From Nostoc sp. FACHB-892 (GTDB taxonomy: Bacteria; Cyanobacteriota; Cyanobacteriia; Cyanobacteriales; Nostocaceae), in the NCBI RefSeq assembly GCF_014698795.1, contig NZ_JACJTR010000007.1:186001-250000 (forward strand): DNA of 64,000 nucleotides, written 5' to 3'. Position numbers and translations under genes: made by a program. Below the pieces are notes generated by a model. It had not been told where the DNA came from. It saw only the letters and a program-made list of their open reading frames with translations, and made no database searches. Within the stretch, counting starts at the first letter, position 1, and every line of letters begins with the position of its first letter. This document shows positions 26,392-34,243 of this stretch, in pieces.

Positions 26392-26422
26392 TTGTATACA
26401 AAATCCAAAAAATTGTATACAA
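26392..26422. promoter_or_regulatory. Paired GntR-type operators between regulator and leuA
   Basis: TTGTATACAA occurs twice, at 26392-26401 and 26413-26422. The two perfect 10-bp palindromes are spaced 21 bp apart, two helical turns. They match the TNGT-N3-ACNA core bound by FadR/FCD-type GntR regulators. The first lies 9 bp before the regulator's start and the second 51 bp before the leuA start. Confidence 0.8.
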
Positions 26423-26472
26423 TATCCAAAATAAGTTTTTTCAACATCCCTTCAATACCACGGGAGACATTT

Positions 26473-28095
26473 ATGAGCATCGCATCTCAACCAGACCGAG
26501 TTATCATCTTCGACACTACGCTACGCGATGGCGAACAGTCACCGGGCGCAACCCTCAATGTAGAAGAAAAATTAGCGATCGCTCATCAACTAGCTCTCCT
26601 TGGTGTCGATGTGATTGAAGCCGGTTTTGCCGTCGCTAGTCCGGGAGATTTTCAAGCTGTTAAAACCATTGCAGAACAAGTCGGAATACCCGGTGGGCCA
26701 ATCATTTGCAGTTTAGCTAGAGCCATTCGCCAAGATATTCACGCCGCCGCAGAAGCCTTGAAGGGCGCGGCTCGTCCCAGAATCCACACAATGATTTCTA
26801 CTTCTGATATTCACCTGAAATATCAGTTGAAGAAGTCTCGCAGCGAAGTATTAGCGATCGCATCAGAAATGATTGCTTATGCCAAGTCGTTTGTAGACGA
26901 TGTAGAATTTTCGCCAATGGATGCTAGTCGCACTGAACCAGAGTTTCTCTATGAAGTTTTGTCAAGAGCGATCGCAGCAGGTGCAACTACAATTAATATT
27001 CCTGATACCGTTGGTTACTGCACACCCAAGGAAATCGGAACTTTGATTCAGGGAATTCGAGAACACGTTCCTAATATTGATAGGGTGATTCTATCCATTC
27101 ATACCCAAAATGATTTGGGTTTGGCGACAGCTAACGCTTTGGCAGCAATTGAATATGGTGTGCGTCAGGTGGAATGTACCATTAATGGCATTGGAGAACG
27201 AGCAGGTAATGCCGCATTAGAAGAAATTGTCATGGCGTTGCAGGTTCGCAAACCATTTTTCAATCCTTATTTTGGTCGTCCAATTGAATCAGATGCACCC
27301 CTGACTAATATTAAGACTCAGGAGATTTACAAAACCTCATCCTTGGTTTCTCAATTAACCGGAATGCTGATTCAGCCCAATAAGGCGATCGTGGGAGCAA
27401 ACGCTTTCGCCCATGAGTCTGGTATTCACCAAGATGGAATCATCAAGCACCGCCAGACTTATGAAATTATGGAAGCTGCTGCGATCGGTTTGCCAGAAAA
27501 TCGCATTGTTTTGGGTAAGCACTCTGGACGAAATGCTTTCCGTACCAAGCTTAAAGAATTGGGTTTTGAATTGAATGAGGCGGATTTGAATAAAGCCTTC
27601 AATCGATTTAAAGAAGTTGCCGATAAGAAGAAAGAAATCTCAGATTGGGACTTAGAAGCGATCGTTCGAGATGAAATGCAGATTCAAGTAGAAAGTGGCT
27701 TCCAAATCGAACACGTCCAGGTAATCTGTGGTGACTGCACTTGCCCAACTGCAACTATCACAATTGTTACCCCCGATGGCAAAATCCTCACTGATGCGAG
27801 TGTAGGCACTGGCCCAGTGGATGCAGTGTATCAAGCAATCAATCGATTGGTGCAGATTCCCAATCAACTGATTGAGTTTTCCGTCCAATCTGTGACTGGA
27901 GGAATTGATGCACTGGGAACAGTTACAGTTCGCTTGAAGCATCAGGAGCGAATATTCTCTGGACAAGCATCTGATACTGATATTGTGGTAGCCGCCGCTT
28001 ACGCTCATATAAACGCTCTAAATCGTCTTTATCGTTACTTGCAAACAGAGAGATCCCATTTTGATGAGATGAACTCTGCTGTTGTCTCTAGGTAG
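26473..28095 (+). CDS. leuA: 2-isopropylmalate synthase
   Basis: A 540-aa enzyme from the ATG at 26473, chosen over an upstream in-frame ATG at 26392 that lies in the operator. It condenses acetyl-CoA with 2-oxoisovalerate, the first step of leucine synthesis. The TIM-barrel catalytic domain has [16 protein letters not shown] (metal Asp, catalytic Arg), [35 protein letters not shown] (metal His) and [14 protein letters not shown]. The linker follows (HESGIHQDG), and the C-terminal LeuA dimer domain (from about residue 395) confers leucine feedback. The divergent GntR operators suggest a second, transcriptional control. Confidence 0.94.
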   Translation: MSIASQPDRVIIFDTTLRDGEQSPGATLNVEEKLAIAHQLALLGVDVIEAGFAVASPGDFQAVKTIAEQVGIPGGPIICSLARAIRQDIHAAAEALKGAARPRIHTMISTSDIHLKYQLKKSRSEVLAIASEMIAYAKSFVDDVEFSPMDASRTEPEFLYEVLSRAIAAGATTINIPDTVGYCTPKEIGTLIQGIREHVPNIDRVILSIHTQNDLGLATANALAAIEYGVRQVECTINGIGERAGNAALEEIVMALQVRKPFFNPYFGRPIESDAPLTNIKTQEIYKTSSLVSQLTGMLIQPNKAIVGANAFAHESGIHQDGIIKHRQTYEIMEAAAIGLPENRIVLGKHSGRNAFRTKLKELGFELNEADLNKAFNRFKEVADKKKEISDWDLEAIVRDEMQIQVESGFQIEHVQVICGDCTCPTATITIVTPDGKILTDASVGTGPVDAVYQAINRLVQIPNQLIEFSVQSVTGGIDALGTVTVRLKHQERIFSGQASDTDIVVAAAYAHINALNRLYRYLQTERSHFDEMNSAVVSR

Positions 28096-28117
28096 ATCAT
28101 AAAATTTACGTAAAACT

Positions 28118-28159
28118 ACACGCTGTAGGGGCAATTAATGAATTGACCCTATAGCGTGT
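28118..28159 (+). terminator. Inverted repeat after leuA
   Basis: Bases 28118-28136 and 28141-28159 are near-perfect complements (ACACGCT...AGCGTGT with three mismatches) around a 4-nt loop, followed by TTTCTAC. It is a probable terminator with a weak T tract. Confidence 0.6.
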
Positions 28160-28195
28160 TTCTACACACATAAAATTCTTTCTTGGCGAAAAAAC

Positions 28196-28242
28196 TTGAC
28201 ATCAAAGCGCTTTATTGGTACACTTGTACTACAAAGCGCTTA
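28196..28242 (+). promoter_or_regulatory. Sigma-70 promoter with LexA-type box for the KTSC gene
   Basis: TTGACA (28196-28201), a 17-bp spacer and TACACT (28219-28224) make a near-consensus promoter. GGTACACTTGTACT (28217-28230) fits the published Anabaena LexA consensus RGTAC-N3-DGTWC-B and covers the -10 element. In addition AAAGCGCTTT (28204-28213) lies in the spacer and AAAGCGCTTA (28233-28242) lies just after the box, possibly sites for a second protein. Confidence 0.72.
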
Positions 28243-28298
28243 AGTGTTGCATAAAACTTTAACACTCCCGATTACGCCAACAGGAGAGTAAAAAATTA

Positions 28299-28727
28299 AT
28301 GAAGCTATCTAAGGTAGACTTGAGCAGTTTAGTAGCGATCGCTCACTCTGATGGATATTTGCAGTTGTTGCTAGATCGAGGCGACGAACTAGAGTTTTTG
28401 GAAATTCCTGCGCCGATACAAGCTTATGAAGGATTGCAAGAACTGAACGGGGTTATCGCCGAAACGCCTGCACTACCCTTTGAAGAAGAACCAATTGCTA
28501 TGTTACCAGTTAGCTCATCAATGGCGATCGCTGTAGGCTATAATCGCGACGAACAAATTTTGCAAGTTGAGTTTCAAAGTGGATCTGTTTATCAATACTT
28601 AGGCGTAGACGAGGATACTTGGGAAGATTTACAGACCTCTGACTCAGTTGGTAGCTTTTTCAATCAAGAAATTAAAGGTAGATATGACTGCGATCGTTTA
28701 GACCATGCAGATTATACTATTGACTAA
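28299..28727 (+). CDS. KTSC-domain protein
   Basis: This 142-aa protein has a KTSC domain in its C-terminal half (residues about 72-135): VSSSMAIAVGYNRDEQILQVEF, GSVYQYLGVDEDTWEDL, SVGSFFNQEIKGRYDCDRL. KTSC is named for its occurrence at the C-terminus of some lysyl-tRNA synthetases; it is small and its activity is unknown. The N-terminal half (VDLSSLVAIAHSDGYLQLLLDRG) may be a second, related beta-rich unit. The ribosome-binding site is CAGGAGAG. The upstream promoter carries a LexA-type box, suggesting DNA-damage control. Confidence 0.85.
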   Translation: MKLSKVDLSSLVAIAHSDGYLQLLLDRGDELEFLEIPAPIQAYEGLQELNGVIAETPALPFEEEPIAMLPVSSSMAIAVGYNRDEQILQVEFQSGSVYQYLGVDEDTWEDLQTSDSVGSFFNQEIKGRYDCDRLDHADYTID

Positions 28728-28838
28728 TAATTGCATATAGGGTTTTCAATACTTATTTTGCCCAAAAGTATTATTAAGAGCAACTAAACATACACCAGCA
28801 GGGTTTTGTTCAGAGACAATAGAAAAAGCCCATATAAT

Positions 28839-29348
28839 ATGAACCTAGTTATGACGACTACATTTGCCTCTGCTGTTAAACCAAGAGCCGAAGATAGTTT
28901 TGCTATTAGCTTTGCACCATTGTCTCTTGAAGAAATCTATGCCAAATCTGACGATCCAGCTAACGGTGCTGTAGTTCTGATGAGTGGCATGGTTCGCAAT
29001 CAAACTGATGGTAAGCCAGTAATTGCTCTAGAGTATCAAGCTTACGAACCTATGGCATTGCAGATATTTTATCAAATTGCTGCTGATATTCGCTTGTCCA
29101 TATCTAATGTGAATCGGGTAGTGATTCATCATCGCATTGGACGTTTGCAAGTTGGAGAAATTAGCGTTTTAGTAGCAATAGGTTGTCCTCATCGGAGTGA
29201 GGCGTTTGAAGCTTGCCAGTATGCCATTGATACCCTTAAACATAATGCCCCCATTTGGAAAAAAGAGTGGTATAGCGAGCTAAATGGTAAACTATCTAGC
29301 ACTTGGGTAAGTATTGCTGCTTGTGAACAGTCAGGAGAAAATTGTTAA
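28839..29348 (+). CDS. moaE: Molybdopterin synthase catalytic subunit
   Basis: A 169-aa protein from the ATG at 28839; a TTG further upstream and an ATG at 28851 are alternatives. MoaE transfers sulfur from MoaD thiocarboxylate to precursor Z. Visible landmarks are NGAVVLMSGMVRNQTDGKPV, LEYQAYEPMA, VVIHHRIGRLQVGE, PHRSEAFEACQYAIDTLK and the catalytic-Lys region APIWKKEWY. The N-terminal 18 residues are variable. No moaD is adjacent, which is normal in cyanobacteria. Three-prime of it lies a recombinase remnant. Confidence 0.92.
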   Translation: MNLVMTTTFASAVKPRAEDSFAISFAPLSLEEIYAKSDDPANGAVVLMSGMVRNQTDGKPVIALEYQAYEPMALQIFYQIAADIRLSISNVNRVVIHHRIGRLQVGEISVLVAIGCPHRSEAFEACQYAIDTLKHNAPIWKKEWYSELNGKLSSTWVSIAACEQSGENC

Positions 29349-29358
29349 AATTACCGAA

Positions 29359-29487
29359 GTGTTTGCCTATGCCCGTGTTTCGTCTAGGTAACAGGCAGAA
29401 AATTCTGCTGCCTTAGATTAGCAAATAGCTCGTTTTAAGGCGGCAGGAGGAAAGTTAGTATTAACTTACTACTTAATCTGGACGTGA
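29359..29487 (+). pseudogene. Serine recombinase N-terminal remnant
   Basis: In one frame this reads VFAYARVSSR-stop-QAENSAALD-stop-QIARFKAAGGKLVLTYYLIWT-stop. The YARVSS (catalytic Ser) and LD-x-QIARFKAAGG pattern is the start of a resolvase/IS607-TnpA or XisF-type serine recombinase. Two internal stops and the loss of the rest of the catalytic domain show decay. It begins 11 bp after moaE. Confidence 0.7.
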
Positions 29488-29596
29488 AGGCAAAGAAGAC
29501 CAACGTTCTAATTTCTAGTAACTCATGCAGTGGGTTCGAGGTCGGTTAGTTAAGCAAGTTACCTTGTTAACTTTGGGGGTTGATAAGAGATTGAGA

Positions 29597-30547
29597 CTAC
29601 CGTCTGCGTTTGAGCAGCAGCGAGGTACCCAAAACACCGAGGAGGGCGATACTCAACGATGGCTCTGGTACTGCCTGTGTTTGACGCGATTGGATGTATG
29701 TAGATAAACCAGCGAGATTATCGGTATTAATTAGGTCAACATTAGCATCGTAGAGCGGCCCCCAAACACTGGGTGCATCAATAGGCAGATTCCAGAAGCG
29801 CAGGATTTTGTTCTCACTATGTACCTGAGCCACGATATTGTCTAGGGCTGCCTTGGTGTCATCAGGGATGGTGCCAAGACCGTCCCAAGCCAGATCGCCA
29901 TTAAAGAAAGTGTTCCAGTTGCCACTGATTAAGGGGATGAACTCAGGTGCGATGCCCATACCGATGTCGTCAGAACGCCCATCATAGGCGGCGTAGCGCA
30001 AATCCTGGGAGAGCATATAATCTCGTGGTCGATCACCTGAGATGATGACATTAACCGCTCCCTTTTGCGTGTCGTAGCCACCAGAGGCGTTTTTGCTGTA
30101 AGTAGTGAACAGTCCGGGATTGTCAACTGCATAGTTGGTTAGGACATTGTGTAGGCGCTCGTAGGTTGAAACACCCTCACTTTTAATGTCAACCAACAAA
30201 AGTAGGGGTGTACCATCGGCGTAAATACCACCGTTGTTTACCTGACTCGCCAAGTCTCGCAATGGTGTCAGGTATAAATCCTCAATCGTGGGCAGTGTCG
30301 TTGGGTTAGATACTGGGTCGTGGGCAACGCGCAACTGTGTGCCGTAGAGCCAGATATCAGCCTCAACACTGATGAAACCATTGTGGAGAGCATCGAAAAG
30401 CGGGTACTTGTTTTCATAGTCGTTGTGAGCATGGGTGCGCGGTACAGACTTATCGAGCGGATCTATAATTGTATCGGCATAAGCTTGACCGACATAACAA
30501 CTTGCTGCGATGACACCAACAGCCAATGTGCGAATGAGACTTTTCAT
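29597..30547 (-). CDS. Secreted PI-PLC/GDPD-like TIM-barrel protein with PEP-CTERM tail
   Basis: This 316-aa protein has a signal peptide (KSLIRTLAVGVIAASCYVG, cut near YADT). The body resembles phosphodiesterases of the glycerophosphodiester/PI-PLC type: HAHNDYENKYPLFDALHNG with the catalytic His and Asn, VEADIWL, LRVAHDP, LLLLVDIKSEG, and a late WNLPIDAP. It ends in VPEPS plus a hydrophobic stretch and KRRR, a PEP-CTERM sorting signal for exosortase processing. It probably acts outside the cell or on the cell surface; the substrate is unknown. No exosortase gene lies in the window. Confidence 0.82.
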   Translation of the reverse strand: MKSLIRTLAVGVIAASCYVGQAYADTIIDPLDKSVPRTHAHNDYENKYPLFDALHNGFISVEADIWLYGTQLRVAHDPVSNPTTLPTIEDLYLTPLRDLASQVNNGGIYADGTPLLLLVDIKSEGVSTYERLHNVLTNYAVDNPGLFTTYSKNASGGYDTQKGAVNVIISGDRPRDYMLSQDLRYAAYDGRSDDIGMGIAPEFIPLISGNWNTFFNGDLAWDGLGTIPDDTKAALDNIVAQVHSENKILRFWNLPIDAPSVWGPLYDANVDLINTDNLAGLSTYIQSRQTQAVPEPSLSIALLGVLGTSLLLKRRR

Positions 30548-30810
30548 GGCATATTTTCCCTAAAGTCTCTCTCAAAATAATTGGCTTTTATCTTAAAGCG
30601 AGTTAAGCTTCGGTAATCTTTTTATTAAAAAGTTAGGTACTGCCGTAGGCGATCGCAGTCCGTTTGGATCGCTGACTCTTTAACTTTTCCTCGCTTGGCA
30701 TAAGAGAGGCGTTAACAGCCAACAGTCTTTCGTGTTATCCCATGTCTCTACAAAGGTTTCAGGTAAAGCATAATTAATTTTTGGAGATGTCTAATCATCG
30801 AAATCTTAGA

Positions 30811-31518
30811 TTAACGCAAACCTAAAATTTCGGAAACCGCCGCTACAATATCCAGATAAAAGTTGCCTTTCACTGCTCGAAACAACTCGAAGTTAGAGTC
30901 AGGGGCACCAAAAAATGGTCTGAGAAACCATCCTAACTGCATACCAACAAAAGCATAAAGCAATAACCAAGATCTTAAAATAGTGGTGCGGGTTTTTTTG
31001 CCAACTTCATCTTGTTGAGAAAGTAATTGCATTCCTTCATAAAGGAATTTAACGCCAAAGATGCCTGTTATGCCAAAAATTAACACATTTAACAGTTTAA
31101 AAAATTGATAAGAATCGGGTGTAGTGATGAGGAAAAAGAGCGTAACTGGGGCCAAGCTGAACAAAAGCACACTAATTACTGATACAGATGTGAGCAAAAC
31201 AACGAAATGTTGTTGGATACTACTCCGAGAACCAAATAAAACATTAAAAAAGAACAAAGTTGGAAAACAAATAATTAGTGTTAATAAATAAAAGGCTGGG
31301 AGTTTGATAGCACCCGATAACGCCTGTGCCCAACTATGAGAAGCACCGATAATTGCGCCATAGATGGCAAAGAAAATAGAACTAGATACGAATAGAGAAC
31401 TGATTTTATTTTGTAATCTTATTCCGTGACGAATTTCTTCTAAAAACGCTTGGCGATCGCGGAGTAAATTAACCAAAACCCCAAATTGCTGAATTCCGCG
31501 ATTTTTCTTATCTATCAT
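30811..31518 (-). CDS. Polytopic membrane protein, paralogue B of a tandem pair
   Basis: This 235-aa protein has a charged N-terminus (IDKKNRGIQQFGVLVNLLRDRQAFLEEIRHGIRLQNK), then about six membrane segments, and a short amphipathic C-terminus ending LGLR. It is colinear with the next gene upstream (RDRQxFLEEVRxGIRLxNKI, SHSWxQALSxAIKLPAxYLLTLxICxPTLFFxNxxFGS, LLYAFVGxQLGW). Cyanobacterial homologues have been annotated as actin-binding WH2-domain proteins, a label I would not trust. The 41-bp gap between the two genes suggests one transcript. The function is unknown. Confidence 0.78.
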   Translation of the reverse strand: MIDKKNRGIQQFGVLVNLLRDRQAFLEEIRHGIRLQNKISSLFVSSSIFFAIYGAIIGASHSWAQALSGAIKLPAFYLLTLIICFPTLFFFNVLFGSRSSIQQHFVVLLTSVSVISVLLFSLAPVTLFFLITTPDSYQFFKLLNVLIFGITGIFGVKFLYEGMQLLSQQDEVGKKTRTTILRSWLLLYAFVGMQLGWFLRPFFGAPDSNFELFRAVKGNFYLDIVAAVSEILGLR

Positions 31519-31559
31519 AAATTTATATACTCCACATTTATGGAATTACTAATGTCTAA

Positions 31560-32264
31560 TTAACGGATTCCCAGTAAATAGCTAATAGCTTGAATTACAC
31601 TCAAATAGAAATTACCTTCTTTTTCGCGGAATAGTTGGAAAACAGAATCAGGTGTGCCAAAAAACGGTCTGAGAGTCCATCCTAACTGACTACCTACGAA
31701 AGCATAAAGAAATAGCCAAAATTGTAAAATTTTCTGGCGTGTTTTACTACCTTCATTATCTTGTTCTAAAACTAAACTCGTGGCGTGATATAAAGACGAA
31801 ATACCAATAAACCCAGTTAAGGCAAATATGAATACATTTAACAGAATTAAAAATTGATAGTTATTGGTGGTAATTAAGAAAAACAGTGTGATTGGGGCAA
31901 AGCTGAATAAAAGCACGCTCGTGATTGAAACCGCAGTCAGCACTAATGCTAAATGCTGTGCAAAAGTCCGCTTTGAACCAAAAATAATATTAGCAAAGAA
32001 CAACGTCGGGATACAAATCAGGAGTGTGATTAAATAAAGGGCTGGAAGTTTAATGGCGGAAGACAAAGCTTGCATCCAACTATGGTATGCACCAATGATT
32101 CCGCCATAAGCGGCAAGAAATAAGGAACTGCAAACTAGCAGAGAAATGATTTTATTTGGTAACCTTATACCTTGGCGAACTTCCTCTAGAAATCCTTGGC
32201 GATCGCGCAGGAATCCAATCAACACTGCAAAGTATTTGATTCCTAAAGATTTCCGTTCAATCAT
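31560..32264 (-). CDS. Polytopic membrane protein, paralogue A of a tandem pair
   Basis: This 234-aa sister of the downstream gene has the same layout: N-terminal charged LRDRQGFLEEVRQGIRLPNK, six or so membrane segments, and C-terminal FLYAFVGSQLGWTLRPFFGTPDSVFQLF, which matches the paralogue almost residue for residue. It starts 28 bp after the stop of cruP on the same strand, so it may be co-transcribed with that carotenoid gene. Divergence between the copies is spread evenly, arguing for an old duplication. Confidence 0.78.
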   Translation of the reverse strand: MIERKSLGIKYFAVLIGFLRDRQGFLEEVRQGIRLPNKIISLLVCSSLFLAAYGGIIGAYHSWMQALSSAIKLPALYLITLLICIPTLFFANIIFGSKRTFAQHLALVLTAVSITSVLLFSFAPITLFFLITTNNYQFLILLNVFIFALTGFIGISSLYHATSLVLEQDNEGSKTRQKILQFWLFLYAFVGSQLGWTLRPFFGTPDSVFQLFREKEGNFYLSVIQAISYLLGIR

Positions 32265-32292
32265 GTTAACCTCACACAGGTATCATTCAAAT

Positions 32293-33834
32293 TTAATCTG
32301 AGTAATCACCACCAGAACCATACTTCCAGGCATCAATCAAACGATGCCAATAATATTGCTGTTCATTTGATTGATTCTTAATCCATGTTTCTAGCATTGC
32401 ACTAAACCAAAAGAAGGTAGTATATACACCTAAGTTCCCGTAATGCACCATCCAATCTAACAAACTTGTCAAACCTACTTGCGGAATTATTTTGGCAACT
32501 AATATCGGATGAGATAAACCAGTTTTTAACAGTGTTTGCGTTAGTGCCGAAAACTGCACTATATCCTGTAAAAATGGTTTTAGCACTGGTGTACCTAACT
32601 GCTGCATTTCCTCAAATACCGCCGAGAGTAGTTGGTTAATTTGATCTGGAGCAATTTTCTGATTTACACCAACACTCATCGCCCTTTGAAACAACCAGGT
32701 AACAGTCAAACTTGGCTGATAAGGTTGCAGCAGTGTAATCGCTTTTGCAGATAATTGTTCTGTTTCTAGCGCTTCGTAAATGCCATATGTTAAACGCTTC
32801 AGGTGACGCACCATTGCCCCAAAACCACCAAAACTCAAGGGAGATTGACTACCACTGCTATCTCCAATTGGTAGAATGCGATTCCAGGGAGTTTTTAGCG
32901 GACTTTGGCGATAGGTGGGAAAGAAACCAAATAGCGCTCGTTGAAATTTCAGGTTGCTTAATTCTACTCCCTGATATTCTGGTAATAGACGCAGATATTC
33001 TTCAAATAAAGCTTCTAAACTCAAACGTTGGGGGTGTGCATCCATGTAAGTAAACAAGTAAGTTGTTCTGCCATCCCTGGCTGGGAAAGCTTCCCAGAAG
33101 TACTGACATTGATTTTGCAAAGGTGTAAATGATAATAACAAGTCGCCTGAGTTATTTTCGGCAAACCCTTGGGCGCAACTTCCTACAACTAAACACAGCG
33201 CGTCTGGTTTTTTACCTTGACGTGCTTGTTGGCTGATGGGTGAAAGATGTCCCATTGCATCGATTAATAACCGAGTTTTGAATTGGTTATTTACCATCAC
33301 CCCATCTGGATGAACCACCGCTCCGGTAAAAGGTGTGTTTTCTAACAACTTTCCACCAACGGCAAGAAATCGGGTTTTCAACGTAGCCAGTAGATAAACT
33401 GGATCTACACCGATATTTAAAACATCCTCTACCCAAACTTCTGTACCACCATCAAAACTAACTCGCGCTGGGTTATATTCAGTAGCGATCGCACTTGCTA
33501 ATTCTTCCTCTGTTAGCAAGTTTAATTCCACAAACACATCTAATTCTTTGCGAGAGATATTCCACTCTTGTTCCCTCCCCCGCAAAATACCCCGTTCCAT
33601 CAACGTCACCCGCAGTCCCTTCACCGCTAAGGCGCAACCAATTAAAATGCCCAAAGTACCACCGCAGATAAGCAAATCGTTGTCTACAACACCTAAAGGC
33701 TGCTGATTTTCTTTAACTAACGTTGGTACAGGTGCGGTGTTTTCTCGCAAAGATGTGAGGATGCGATCGCCTTGGCGCAAACCTCCTAAAACATCACCCG
33801 GTAATTGGGAAAGAATTTCTTCGGTTAAAGACAT
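32293..33834 (-). CDS. cruP: CruP-type lycopene cyclase-family flavoprotein
   Basis: A 513-aa protein from the ATG at 33834; an upstream in-frame ATG at 33915 adds 27 unlikely residues. It has an FAD/NAD-binding motif CGGTLGILIGCALAVKGLRV, the family hallmark LRGREQEWNISRKEL, FEEYLRLLPEYQGVEL, FGFFPTYRQSPL and GDSSGSQSPLSFGGFGAMVRHL. These stretches match what I know of CruP, the paralogue of CruA shared by cyanobacteria and plants. CruP was first proposed as a lycopene cyclase and later tied to limiting oxygen stress and carotenoid epoxidation; its reaction is not settled. CruA is the alternative. Confidence 0.85.
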   Translation of the reverse strand: MSLTEEILSQLPGDVLGGLRQGDRILTSLRENTAPVPTLVKENQQPLGVVDNDLLICGGTLGILIGCALAVKGLRVTLMERGILRGREQEWNISRKELDVFVELNLLTEEELASAIATEYNPARVSFDGGTEVWVEDVLNIGVDPVYLLATLKTRFLAVGGKLLENTPFTGAVVHPDGVMVNNQFKTRLLIDAMGHLSPISQQARQGKKPDALCLVVGSCAQGFAENNSGDLLLSFTPLQNQCQYFWEAFPARDGRTTYLFTYMDAHPQRLSLEALFEEYLRLLPEYQGVELSNLKFQRALFGFFPTYRQSPLKTPWNRILPIGDSSGSQSPLSFGGFGAMVRHLKRLTYGIYEALETEQLSAKAITLLQPYQPSLTVTWLFQRAMSVGVNQKIAPDQINQLLSAVFEEMQQLGTPVLKPFLQDIVQFSALTQTLLKTGLSHPILVAKIIPQVGLTSLLDWMVHYGNLGVYTTFFWFSAMLETWIKNQSNEQQYYWHRLIDAWKYGSGGDYSD

Positions 33835-34243
33835 AGAGTTTAATTCCAGCAGAGTTACTAGTATTGATCGTATCTTTGCTGGAACAGCGCCCTTATTATC
33901 AAATAAGGTAGGCATACGGTTTTATTTGGTATCGCCTACAAAGCTCTCATTCTCGTATTTTAGAATTCTGATGCAAAATTGAGGTGAAGCCATAGTATAA
34001 TCACCTCCAAATAGTTTATGTATAAAACTTACTTATGTATTACAGTGTAATGGCCGTTTATACAAAGTTTAATCTCTAGTTAAAGAGCATTTTGGCCTAA
34101 TTTAACACCTCTATACCCTACCCTGAAGTATGGTAGTAAGCAATAATAATTTTATTTACTTTTAACAAAGTTTTTCTTTTTGATTTTATGCTCAGTTTGA
34201 TTAAATAAATTATTCCTGATTTAAAATCAATTCAGTAACTGAT
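33835..34243. other. Divergent promoter region, cruP and hybrid kinase
   Basis: AT-rich sequence with no convincing gene or hairpin. It must hold the promoters of cruP (minus) and the hybrid kinase (plus). Confidence 0.4.

Noticed and set aside
29525..29707. Plus-strand 60-codon frame near the recombinase remnant
   Set aside because: It overlaps the 3' end of the well-supported PEP-CTERM gene on the other strand.
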